Positions 10,301 to 16,685 of a stretch of DNA of 16,685 nucleotides are shown one piece after another. The notes beneath the pieces were generated by a model. That model searched no databases, was not told where the DNA came from, and saw only the letters and a program-made list of their open reading frames with translations. How positions within the stretch are numbered: position 1 is the stretch's first letter; each line of letters begins with the position of its first letter. Source of the stretch: Auxenochlorella pyrenoidosa (lineage: Eukaryota; Chlorophyta; Trebouxiophyceae; Chlorellales; Chlorellaceae); NCBI GenBank assembly GCA_001430745.1, contig KQ482066.1, positions 1,832,366 through 1,849,050 of the forward strand, read 5' to 3'. A program made the translations under genes and the position numbers.

Positions 10301-12492
10301 AGAACACGTGGCCTCGCCCTCTCACAAGGCGACACATTGTTGTCGGCCGCCGCATTGCCAGCGGCAGCAACAAAGACGCTGCCGTTCAGGCCCAGCGCAT
10401 TGATTGCGTCGCGCTCCACGGTGGAGAACCCGCCCCCGCCATACGAGGCCGACACCACCTTGGCGCCCACCCTGGGAGGGAGGCGCAAGGGATGCAAGGG
10501 ATAGTCGGCAGGCAGCTGCTCGCCCGCCTCATGCAGCGGCGGCACGTGCCCTCAGGCATGCCACTGGCAGCAGGGCGCGCTGTTGGGCTTTGCCACACCT
10601 CCGCCTTGCGCAGCGCTGGCGCCCCGGCTCACGAGTTGCAGAGGGCATAGCAGTCGTTGGTGGCGGATGCATAGAGGTAGGAGTTGCCATCCGCGTCTGG
10701 AGGCGACAGGGCCTTACAAATCCACAGGCTGACCTGCAATTAGCAAGCCAGGCGGCGTGGACGCGTCAGCTGCACCAGGTGCCACAACCACGGTGATACA
10801 GCTCAGCTGGCATTTAAGCAGAGCCGGCAGGCAGGCCGGGAGAGCCATCAACAGACTGAGGGCTGCGCCAGCCTACCCGCCACGAGACGCCGGTGATGCC
10901 CACAGCGTTGCCGCCGACGGCGCCGATGGATCCCGCGCAGTGGGACCCGTGGCCATCGGTGTCTGGGATGCACAAAAGGGACACAGAGGAGGGTCGCTGG
11001 GCATGCTGTAGGCCGGCGCAGCACACTGCGCAGCAGGCGCAAGGTCAGTTCAGCTGCGGCCAGGCGTACGCTGCCCCCCCCCCCTCGTCACTCACCGCTG
11101 ATGTTGTAGTACTCTGCAGTACCAAAGGCAGGCTGGGTGCCATCCGCCTGCACCGCCCTGCAGCAGGCCAGGGGATCATCGCGTCACGCATCGTCGCCAC
11201 TTGCAGCCTCTCAGCAGCTGCAAGCTCCAGCGGCGCCGCTGCGCCTTGTAAACTCCTTGCGCAAGCGCCGTCTGCTCACCTGTTCCAGCCCCCTGCCACG
11301 TTGGCTGCCAGGTCCTCGTGAGTGGCCCTGATGCCCGAGTCGATGACGCACACCCTCACCTGCAAGACAACCCGGCACGGCAGCAGAGCCCTCCAAAGTT
11401 TGGGCAGCGGCTGCATTCACACCGGCCAGCTGGCGGAGCGACTACGTGTGTGCCTGACCAAGCTTAGCACTGCCAGCGCCTCACCGCGGGGTCGCCCGTG
11501 GAGAGGTCCCATGCCGCAGGCGCCGAAATGGAGTTGAGGAACCACATGCCGCTGTACCGAGGTGCTGCGCCGTACAGCGCGTCGTTGGGGGTGCGGGCGA
11601 GGCGGTAGCCGTAGTCCGGCTCGGCCACTGCGACGTCTGCAGCGGCGGCAATGGCAGTGCATGCCGTGGCATGCTGAACAAAGGGCATTCAAAGCAGGGT
11701 TGCAATTGTTGCAAAGGATTACACATGCCCGCATGCACTGCCTGCAGGCTGGAGCAGAAAACAGCAGCAGCATGCAGCCCAGCCCCTCAGCCAGCCTATG
11801 AACTGCTTCAACCCCTCCCGCCCTGCAGCTGCCTTCTTCACCGGGGCAACGGGCAGCCTCTCACTCACCAGAATGGGTTCGCAGCTGGCGCAACTTGTCC
11901 TGCATGTCGCTGCCGTCAGTGATCTGAAACACCATGGTGGCATCTGCAGGGATGCTGGCAGTGGCAGCGCCGCCGGCAGCAGCAGCTGCTGCGCCTGCTG
12001 GCGGCACCGCCTGGCGGTGGTGCTTGCCGGAGAAGCGCACCAGACGAAGGCCCTTTACGACCGGACTCTGAGCCTGCCTCGCTGCCGCTGCCGCTCCTGC
12101 CTTGCTGGACTTGAACCTGACGAGCAGGCGGTCCTTGGCCACAACCGGCTGCCCGGCGGCAGCACCCCAGCCGCCAATGTCGGGCATGCGCAGCTTGAGC
12201 GGCGGGTCGTCGTCGGCTGCTGCGGCCGCCGCATGGAGGGCTGCATCGCAATTAACAGGCAGAAAAATATTTTACAAAAGCTTCAGAGTGGAGGAAATAG
12301 GCCCACTCAGCCGTCACAAAGTGCGAAGCACGAGCCGGCGCCTGGACGGGCGCCAGGCAAAACTCCCTGTTCACAAATTCCGCATCCGCAAAGCATTTTG
12401 AGCCCATCCAGATGGGCCCCAGGCCTGCCTGCGATCAACAGAAGCTGCAGCCACACCCAACGGCGAGGGCAGGAGCGCCCTGCGCTCTCCAT
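3442..12492 (-). CDS. Secreted subtilisin-like (S8) protease with five PPC-like repeats and proline-rich linkers
   Basis: Predicted secreted serine endopeptidase. Thirty exons were inferred by splice signals and frame continuity; they total 4740 nt, exactly 1579 codons plus TGA. Order: signal peptide (1-about 28), propeptide (about 50-165), S8 catalytic domain (about 170-475) with D203, H248, oxyanion N345 and S417, Cys-rich segment (about 478-590), then five PPC-like domains (about 620-1579) separated by Ser/Pro linkers of roughly 15 to 140 residues. PPC domains occur C-terminal to many bacterial secreted proteases and are often removed in maturation; five copies joined by wall-glycoprotein-type linkers suggest retention in the extracellular matrix or binding to polymers, which is inference. 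Start ATG 12492 was chosen because it gives an Arg-Arg n-region and a hydrophobic core. Exon details are in the entries below. Confidence 0.9.
4345..5130 (-). repeat. PPC-like repeat 4
   Basis: Starts at the end of exon 24 (GSWSNPTVVPAIPFLSTQLT), then exon 25 (4953-4883, 71 nt, SFVQGGTAPGCALVR, SAVFR), exon 26 (4750-4622, 129 nt, YANASLAGAGLTVTSC, GYTTAGDPVVSV, GPYTCVG) and the first part of exon 27 (4474-4240, SNDNSCSYGF, LYYFFSVGAFSS, LRLSL). A linker of about 15 residues (roughly 4345-4305) leads to repeat 5. Confidence 0.75.
5131..5555 (-). repeat. Long proline-rich linker between repeats 3 and 4
   Basis: About 140 residues inside exon 24, the longest linker in the protein, made of SPPPP, PPPSP, PPPPQPSPP and similar units; the PPPPQPS unit occurs twice in tandem. 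Open throughout in the expected frame, so its length is tolerated. The complementary plus strand is nearly all G/C with many GGG and GGGG runs. Confidence 0.9.
5560..6420 (-). repeat. PPC-like repeat 3
   Basis: Starts at the end of exon 21 (GSWTNPIDVPAVPFLSSQLS) after a linker of about 35 residues (roughly 6525-6421). It continues in exon 22 (6210-6137, 74 nt, FVAAGTAPANCGYTR, AAVFR), exon 23 (5963-5841, 123 nt, FANASVSGTMSVTSC, GYTTGDSVVAV, GPYSC) and the first part of exon 24 (5704-5065, SGDDSLCGAAFN, FYWVSVSGYSG, ARLSLQP). Confidence 0.75.
6524..7356 (-). repeat. PPC-like repeat 2
   Basis: Starts in exon 18 (GTWANPITIAALPFTSSQLA), then exon 19 (7171-7098, 74 nt, SFVSVGSAPATCTYNR, AAVFR), exon 20 (6973-6848, 126 nt, YVNASMAGTVLTATSC, GDSVVSV, FTCTG) and the first part of exon 21 (6672-6354, GNDDSSCGG, TYVWISASGYSDTNLP, FQLSV). 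Same cysteine positions and intron phases as the other copies. Confidence 0.75.
7357..7610 (-). repeat. Proline-rich linker between repeats 1 and 2
   Basis: About 85 residues inside exon 18, almost entirely PPP, SPPP and SP units. Ser-Pro-n motifs of this kind are hydroxylated and arabinosylated in plant and algal wall glycoproteins. The plus strand here is a long G-rich run. Confidence 0.9.
7621..8465 (-). repeat. PPC-like repeat 1
   Basis: Begins in exon 15 (GAWDNPRLVPTIPFVSSQIG), continues through exon 16 (8293-8220, 74 nt, TLVAAGTAPASCSYTR and AAVFR) and exon 17 (8087-7965, 123 nt, FANSSVSGTMFVSSC, SGDPVVSV, GPFTCVG), and ends in exon 18 (7774-7288, QDDGVC, STYYWISVGGYYDN, VQLALLP). The strand order and the pattern SCxx-x-GD-VVSV, DD-x-C, YYWISVGGY match PPC-type beta-sandwich domains. 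Family assignment is by eye. Confidence 0.75.
8405..9259 (-). other. Protease exons 12-15: Cys-rich segment and first proline-rich linker
   Basis: Exons 9259-9169, 9041-8994, 8875-8675 and 8531-8405. The segment reads STCLSS, CQASSWCYYAVAFQY, then YYYGNCLWADA. This Cys/aromatic spacing resembles a PAN/Apple module, but the match is weak and I would not assign it without a profile search. It is followed by KMPGVTAPAPP and a Pro/Ser run across exons 14-15, ending in GAWDNP, the start of repeat 1. Confidence 0.7.
10024..10169 (-). other. GC-AG intron in the protease catalytic domain
   Basis: Protease intron 9. Exon 9 ends CTCTCAG with intron start GCAGGA; exon 10 follows a GCGCAG acceptor. The join gives DNLLSVAASM, matching the conserved DNIxSVAAS segment of subtilases, which fixes the position. 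Confidence 0.75.
11074..11084 (+). repeat. C11 homopolymer in protease intron 5
   Basis: Eleven consecutive C on the plus strand, about ten bases inside the intron that follows exon 5. No coding effect is expected. Confidence 0.95.
11485..12492 (-). other. Protease exons 1-3: signal peptide, propeptide, start of catalytic domain
   Basis: Exons 12492-12429, 12240-11869 and 11636-11485. Exon 1 encodes an n-region with CPRR and the hydrophobic stretch WVWLQLLLIA. It joins exon 2 through a GC donor to give LIAALHAAAAAADDD, a good signal-peptidase site before the acidic run. Exon 2 carries an I9-type propeptide (KDRLLVRFK near its start, MVFQITDGSDM, KLRQLRTHS near its end). Exon 3 begins DVAVAEPDYGYRL, the usual end of an S8 propeptide, then WFLNSISAPAAWDLSTGDPA, the normal entry to the mature enzyme. 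Confidence 0.8.
12241..12428 (-). other. GC-AG intron in the protease signal-peptide region
   Basis: Protease intron 1. Donor context ATCGCAG then GCAGGC; acceptor GATGCAG. The phase-1 join yields a continuous hydrophobic signal peptide followed by an Ala run and DDD. The placement rests on frame and signal-peptide quality, not on residue homology, so it is weaker than the other two GC introns. Confidence 0.55.
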
Positions 12493-12862
12493 TGCCCTCT
12501 GCGGCGATTGATGGATAGAAGGGATGTAAACCTGTTTGATGAAGCGGGATAGGGCACGCCACCCCAAGTCAGCGAAAAAACAGGAAACCCCGGGCGCCAG
12601 GCTTCGGTCCCAGGACCGAGCGAGGTGTCCTCAACGTCAAAGGGCTCCGGAGAGCGCAGGAACGGCCCGCGTAGCATCATCGACGGGCCAAACCCGCCCC
12701 CGCCGTGCGCGCTGGGCACCCGCTTCAGAAGCTGCAGTGCCGCATGTTTGCACTGCCACTGCCCTTCCGTCCACTGCAGGGTGCTCCCATGGGGAGAGTT
12801 CCCCACGGTTGCAGCATACAGCTGTGTGCTGCCATCATTCAGGCTCGAACTTGCGAATGCCG

Positions 12863-13351
12863 CTATCTGGCGCCGGGGCTGGACCGCGAATGCGAACAGG
12901 CCCCTAAGGAGCGGCGAGCTATGCCCGCAGTGATCAGTATGCAGCCAGTCTCCTCCTGGGCAGCCTCATCTGCACGCCCGCTGTTTCGCGAGTAAGACAC
13001 ATGTGCATTTATACACACGTGTCCCCGCGCCGTACCCCGCAGGAGAAAGATGCGCATGGCGCGGCAGAAGGCATCCAGCTGGCGCTCAGCAGCTGGCAGC
13101 GAACACTGCTGCATGCCCGCAGCCCCTTCCAGCCGGGCACGCATGAACCCAAGGTTGAATCAGCACTGGACGTCTTCCTGCAGCACCCCTGCACCTCTGC
13201 GCACCGCATCATGCAGTTGTTGCGGTGTCCGCCGCCTTGGCCGCCCAATCCCGGCCTCCTCCACCAACTGCATGGCAGGGGTGCAGCAGGAAGTGACCTC
13301 ATGCAGTCGCACATTTGGATTGCAGCCAGGCCGTGTCTGCGGCACGCACAC
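12863..13351 (-). pseudogene. Open frame split by one in-frame TGA
   Basis: One reading frame runs from 13351 to 12863 with a single TGA at 13162-13160. Upstream it reads QLVEEAGIGRPRRRTPQQL and VRRGAGVLQEDVQC; downstream FNLGFMRARLEGAAGMQQC and AERQLDAFCRAMRIFLLRG, both coding-like. A GTACGG donor may end the coding part after LLRG. The stop may mark a decayed gene, a boundary between unrelated exons, or recoding. No family was recognised. Confidence 0.25.
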
Positions 13352-13378
13352 TTGATGAACTGCTGGAAATTGATGGCC

Positions 13379-13447
13379 ATGCAGGCAGGCGGGCGGGCAG
13401 GCAGGCTGGCGGGCAGGTGGGCACGCAGGCGGGCAGGCAGGCAGGCG
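13379..13447 (+). repeat. GCAG/GCGG tetranucleotide microsatellite
   Basis: About 70 bases built of GCAG, GCGG and GGCA units with scattered substitutions. It probably lies in intronic or non-coding DNA of the uncertain region. The open frames through it encode only repetitive Pro/Ala/Cys or Gly/Arg strings. Confidence 0.9.
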
Positions 13448-13505
13448 CTACATGGACGCCAAGTTCGTACGAGCGCAGCCACACAAGGCCGCAGAAAAAG
13501 CACAC

Positions 13506-13608
13506 CTGCATAGACGCTGCCTCGGCCAGCTTCGATATGATGGGCAACGACTTGCCCTCGGTGCTTGGCCTCGGTGCTTGGCCTACCGTGTGCGCTGCCC
13601 CACCGCAA
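13506..13608 (-). CDS. Possible internal exon of an uncharacterised protein
   Basis: Bounded by a CCCTGCAG acceptor and a GTGTGC donor, reading TEGKSLPIISKLAEAASMQ at its end. A phase-0 join to a segment starting at 13359 (FIKCACRRHGLAAIQM) is possible. It contains a 13-bp tandem duplication (13558-13583), which shifts frame within the exon relative to a single copy. Confidence 0.25.
13558..13583 (+). repeat. Perfect 13-bp tandem duplication
   Basis: The unit tcggtgcttggcc occurs twice in succession. Thirteen bases is not a multiple of three. Confidence 0.97.
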
Positions 13609-14362
13609 CTGCAGGGCATGTATTAGGGGCCGAGGGCAGCGTGCTCAAAACGGTGCTGCATCTTTGTAATGTTCCCCGAGCTAGCAGCAGCAGGAAGGCC
13701 TTCTGGCCACCCCGCCGCAGCAGGATAGGCGTGCATGCTACACGTCAAGAGGCATTGGCCCCTTAACTTGCAGCAGCGGCACCTGGCAGCAGCAGCACCT
13801 AGCAGCAAGGGCAGCAGCAACGCCGCAGAGGCGATGGCCAGGACGGCCAACAGCAACGGAGGCAGCAGGGACAGCGGCATTAAGCGGGCAGCAAGGCAGC
13901 CAGAACACCCATTTCCTCGCACCCGACAGGTCAGAGAGCCGGCCAAAAAAGTAGCAACGAACTCGTCCGTTCGATGCCCACAGTCGGCTCCCCCAGGGCC
14001 TGCATCAGAGGCTGCAGGCATGGTGGATGGCCGGAATTGTTGACTGAGTGAAGACCAGCCAGTCAGCGAGGCAGAGCCCCACCGTTCACTCGGCAGTGCG
14101 CCTCTTTGGCGGCCAACGTCCCAGGCAGTCATGCGAGGCAAACATGGGCAAGGGCCGAGCTGCGGGCACCGCAGGCATAGACAAAACGTTCCTCACCGAA
14201 TCGAGTTCATGTTGGCTGATCGCGTCGCCGCCTTGTTGCTGAAGGGCCAGCGTACTGCTGGCGGAGGCGGAGACGCCGCCTGCAAGCGTGCAGTATCCAC
14301 GGGCCGCGTAGGAGCTCTGCGTCAGCCACTGACGTGGTGCTGACGCTGCAGTAGCCGCCCGC

Positions 14363-14434
14363 CACCTCGCGCTCCCGCGCCGCCCGTGGCCCAGCCGCCA
14401 CCTCGCGCTCCCGCGCCGCCCGTGGCCCAGCCGC
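14363..14434 (+). repeat. Perfect 36-bp tandem duplication
   Basis: Two identical adjacent 36-bp units at 14363-14398 and 14399-14434. The length is a multiple of three, so the minus-strand frame through it (LDPIAWAALALNSGW and onward) gains twelve residues without a shift. Confidence 0.97.
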
Positions 14435-14980
14435 TGTTGAGCGCGAGCGCTGCCCACGCGATGGGATCCAGGCCCGCATGATCCAGAAGACCCAGAGGGT
14501 CACCCGGGCTGCACCCGGCAGCAGCACGATCCCCTGCAGGCTGTTGCGGCGGCAGCCGTGCTGCAACAGCAGCTGGCCAGCCGGGCCACTGCGCCGTCCA
14601 CACGGTCGCTGGAAGAGGCGATGCCGCGGCCGCCTGCCGGTGCAGGGCAGCAGCAACTTGGTGCTGCAGACCAGCGCGGCGGCCTGTGCGGCTGCTGCCG
14701 GCCAGCGTGGCCTGCAGGGCAGGGTCGGGCAGGCAGCGGGAAGGGTCAGCAGGCAGGCTCGGCGGGCAGGAAGGGGCAGGCGAACCTGCTCCTTCTGCCC
14801 CGCCTGCTGAAGGGCAAGGTGTTGCGGGCAGAGCTGGCAGTGCCAGCAGCGCGCAGAGGGGTGGAACGGGCAGTTTCGGCAGGAGTGCTTGGACCTGGCA
14901 GGCATGCAGGTCCCACCGGGCGGAGCTGCTGCATCAAAGCCAGCTGCCGCTGTGCCCAGCCCTGACGCTGCCCTGCTCAC

Positions 14981-15388
14981 CTGCAGTCCCCGACCCAACA
15001 CGCCACACGGCGCTCGGTGTTGTGCAGCAGGCAGCCCTCGTGCATGGCCGACACAAAGAGCGCCCACAGCAGCTCGCTGAAAGTCTGCGCTAGCGCTGAG
15101 GGCACCCCAAGCAGCCGCTGGAGCAGGATGGCGATGCCCGACAGCTGCCCGCCCGACAGCGGGTCGACGTGGGGCACGGCGGGGGCTGGGCCGACCGATA
15201 TCCCTGCCGCCCAGCTTGGTGCTGTGCTATCCCCTATCGGCGTTGCCGCTGGGGCTGGGGTCAGGCTCGGGTGCCCAGACGTCGCCGGTGCTGCTGCCGC
15301 TGCTGCTGCCGCTGCAACACACGCTGGTGCTGTCAATGGCCGCCATGGCGGCGGCAAGGCCCTCGGGCAGCTGCCCCAGTTTGTTCAT
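14981..15388 (-). CDS. Possible 5' exons of an uncharacterised protein
   Basis: An ATG at 15388 opens MNKLGQLPEGLAAAMAAIDS and a Ser/Gly run, closed by a stop near 15227. An overlapping frame carries HVDPLSGGQLSGIAILLQR, LAQTFSELLWALFVSAMHEG and RRVACWVGDC before a strong CTGCAG/GTGAGC donor (exon end 14981). A short intron ending at a CGGCCCAG acceptor near 15187 could join the two frames, but I cannot prove it. The FSELLWAL motif is faintly like octotricopeptide (OPR) repeats of algal organelle RNA-binding proteins; one motif is not enough for a call. Confidence 0.3.
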
Positions 15389-15690
15389 GATGCGGGGCAC
15401 AGACACGCTCAATCAAAGCATGACATGTGGCAGCTTCTTTTTGGCGTGCTCCACCTGCTACTGGGCTGCAGGGCAGGGGCAAGACGGGCGCACAGAAGGA
15501 GGGGAGAGGACAGGGCTGAGGAGCAGTGACGGGCGGCGACACCAGGGCTCCAGAGACCGTCGGCAGCACCGATCGCCGCCGCAATCCGACATCGTGACAC
15601 TCGCTGCGACTCACTGGGCGACACTTTGTCCGCTGGCTCGGGAGTGTGGAGTCGGCAAGCCGGCCTGACGGTCTTAAGGGCTGCAGCGTC

Positions 15691-16322
15691 TGCGGTTTGA
15701 ATTGTATAATTGTGTGCACTTCTGCTGCATGAAAAGCACCATGTGACGCGTGCAGGTGCGACCCGTGTCCCCGCCCTCCCGCTTTTGCTGGAGACGCAAT
15801 AAGCCGCCGTCTCTGGCGGGTGTTATGGGTGGAGATAGGTATTTGACCCGTCGAAATGCCCGCTGCAAGGGGCGCTGCAAGGTTTGGCATTGCAAGGGTG
15901 GCGGCAGTGGTGCTGCGAGGGCGGCAGCGCGCGTCGCACACGGGCTGCTGCCTGGCTGCTGCTGCACCCAGCAAGCTCCCACTGGTCGGGGTCAGCAGGC
16001 AGCCTGATTACGCTGCCGGATTTACAGCAGTTCCGAGATTGCCCTGCTGGCAGCGCAATTTATCGCAGCCATCCATTTTTGCGCACCTCTACTGTAACGC
16101 TTTGCCAGAAGACCAATTGCAATCAAACAGGCATGCACTGCTTGGCATCTCTTGAACTCCTCCTACCGACACCAAGTTCCTGAGGACCAGTGCAACACAA
16201 CGCGTCTTACAGTGTCTACATGTTGTGCTTACTACAAACACCTGGCATTCAAATGTTTCATGTTTCTGGCTGCAAGTGGCCTACGCAGTGCTGAATGACA
16301 TATCGAAGACCATAGACAGGCC
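15691..16322. other. No gene seen
   Basis: GC content falls toward the right. A TATA-like AT-rich block (about 15698-15713) could belong to a minus-strand promoter for the uncertain region. A TGTAA motif on the plus strand at about 16094 resembles the algal polyadenylation signal, but no plus-strand gene was found to go with it. Short plus-strand frames look like chance. Confidence 0.45.
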
Positions 16323-16327
16323 AAAAT

Positions 16328-16409
16328 CATAAGACCGACGCTACTAGACCAACTGAGCTAACGGGACTAATTGTGTCCCGTACGGGGCTCGAACCCGTGA
16401 CCTTCGGCT
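16328..16409 (-). tRNA. Candidate circularly permuted tRNA gene, probable tRNA-Ile(UAU)
   Basis: Read on the minus strand, the 3' half comes first (16409-16374): 3' anticodon-stem strand GCCGA, variable loop AGGTC, T arm ACGGG-TTCGAGC-CCCGT, acceptor strand ACGGGAC and discriminator A. After the 6-base linker CAATTA the 5' half follows (16367-16328): acceptor GTCCCGT, TA, D arm with AGTTGG, then TCGGT and CTTATG. Joined end to start, the halves give 76 nt with a 7/7 acceptor stem, 5/5 T stem and 5/5 anticodon stem (one G-U). The D stem has 4 pairs with one bulged T. A-box (TAGCTCAGTTGG) and B-box (GGTTCGAGCCC) are intact but in reversed order. T33 followed by TAT predicts the UAU anticodon; G37 is unusual for that anticodon. 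A TTTT at 16326-16323 may end Pol III transcription. Confidence 0.7.
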
Positions 16410-16685
16410 TCCTCAAATCTGTCGCCAGCTGTCGGGCCGGGCAGAGTTTCCTCCCGGATCTGAATTTTCCGCTGGGGTCTATCGTAAAACAGATTCAAAA
16501 TTTTTCCCTCGGGACGAAAAGCCCCAGCTCCCTGACCCTTCTGCAGCTGTGGTGTGTGCATGCTTTCATTCTTGATTGTCTGCGCACCCCCGCCACGTGT
16601 AGTGGCGCAGCCTGTGTAACCCCCAAAGCAAAAGGACGAAAAGCCCCGTCTGTGTGTTTTTTCCCTCTCCACCTCGCCCCCCCTC
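16410..16685. other. Flank of the permuted tRNA; 14-bp direct repeat
   Basis: Upstream (minus-strand sense) of the tRNA candidate. AT-rich patches lie near 16480-16510. The sequence ggacgaaaagcccc occurs at 16512-16525 and again at 16634-16647. No coding sequence is supported; the minus-strand frame across the region runs straight through the tRNA and looks like chance. Confidence 0.6.

Larger units (their letters stand above)
9418..11359 (-). other. Protease exons 4-11: subtilase catalytic core
   Basis: Exons 11359-11280, 11157-11096, 10962-10877, 10733-10633, 10471-10326, 10214-10170, 10023-9804 and 9551-9418. Catalytic Asp is in VRVCVIDSGI (D203), His in DTDGHGSHCAG (H248), oxyanion Asn in VFVAAAGN (N345) and Ser in YYSGTSMATPLTAG (S417). 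Supporting motifs are VVSASYGG, YPASH, DNLLSVAAS, LASFSNWG, LAAPGV and a closing SGGRLNVQRAL helix. All catalytic residues are present, so the enzyme is predicted active. Exon 9 ends with a GC donor. Confidence 0.93.
12493..15690 (-). other. Uncertain region with exon-like minus-strand segments; product not recognised
   Basis: About 3.2 kb upstream of the protease start. Its first few hundred bases should contain the protease promoter and 5' UTR, but I see no TATA box. Several minus-strand stretches look like exons by codon composition and flanking splice signals: 15388-14981, 13608-13506, 13351-12863 and about 12760-12610 (PSMMLRGPFLRSPEPFDVED). A hydrophobic stretch (about 13880-13780, LLPPLLLAVLAIASAALLLP) could be a C-terminal membrane or GPI segment, or an artefact of GCTGCT repeats. 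The pieces could not be joined into one convincing protein. It may be a fast-evolving gene, more than one gene, or a decayed one. Confidence 0.35.

Noticed and set aside
3442..12492. Pherophorin or gametolysin identity for the large gene
   Set aside because: Proline linkers are shared with those families, but the catalytic domain has the S8 Asp/His/Ser motifs and no HExxH zinc site, and the repeats lack pherophorin signatures.
14420..14560. ABCG-type transporter C-terminus (LWVFWIM then DPIAWAALALN)
   Set aside because: The two pieces are in different frames with no splice signal between them, and no nucleotide-binding domain is found nearby.
14981..15388. Octotricopeptide-repeat (OPR) protein
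   Set aside because: Only one loosely matching FSELLWAL motif; no repeat series and no RAP domain visible.
16328..16409. Ordinary linear tRNA, or a Rho-independent-type hairpin (ACGGGAC / GTCCCGT)
   Set aside because: The T arm precedes the D arm, so no linear tRNA fits. The hairpin is the acceptor stem of the permuted gene, and this is not bacterial DNA.

Overview
This window looks like nuclear DNA of a green alga, most likely a chlorophyte of the Chlorella/Coccomyxa type; I cannot fix the species. The reasons are high GC, very dense short introns with GTGAGC-type donors and TGCAG acceptors, Ser-Pro-Pro-Pro cell-wall-type linkers, and a eukaryotic gene set. All recognisable genes lie on the minus strand, so they read from high to low coordinates. 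Long open frames on the plus strand are mostly GC-rich shadows.

Layout, low to high coordinate. (1) 11-2333: protein-L-isoaspartate O-methyltransferase (PIMT), eight exons visible, last exon off the left edge. A CCAAT box and a CACGTG box lie upstream, at about 2608-2637. (2) 2640-3441: intergenic. (3) 3442-12492: one large gene whose 30 inferred exons join in frame into 1579 codons plus stop. It encodes a secreted subtilisin-family (S8) serine protease with signal peptide, propeptide, catalytic domain (D203/H248/S417) and a Cys-rich segment. These are followed by five tandem copies of a PPC-like (bacterial pre-peptidase C-terminal-like) beta-sandwich, separated by proline-rich linkers. (4) 12.6-15.6 kb: an uncertain region with exon-like minus-strand pieces, one interrupted by an in-frame TGA, plus short tandem duplications; no family recognised. 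(5) 15.7-16.3 kb: no gene seen. (6) 16328-16409: a candidate circularly permuted tRNA gene, probably Ile(UAU), with the 3' half placed before the 5' half.

The two main findings are the permuted tRNA and the protease. In the tRNA locus the halves fold into a complete cloverleaf across a 6-nt linker, and the outer ends form a bulge-helix-bulge-like junction. In the protease the five repeats are each spread over the same three-exon, frame-neutral module, as expected for amplification of an exon cassette. Three introns that homology or reading frame place precisely start with GC instead of GT.

PIMT is an intracellular repair enzyme and the protease is a secreted, wall-type protein, so neighbourhood does not imply shared function. 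Exon boundaries were derived by hand from splice signals, frame continuity and family conservation; no alignment or transcript data were available.
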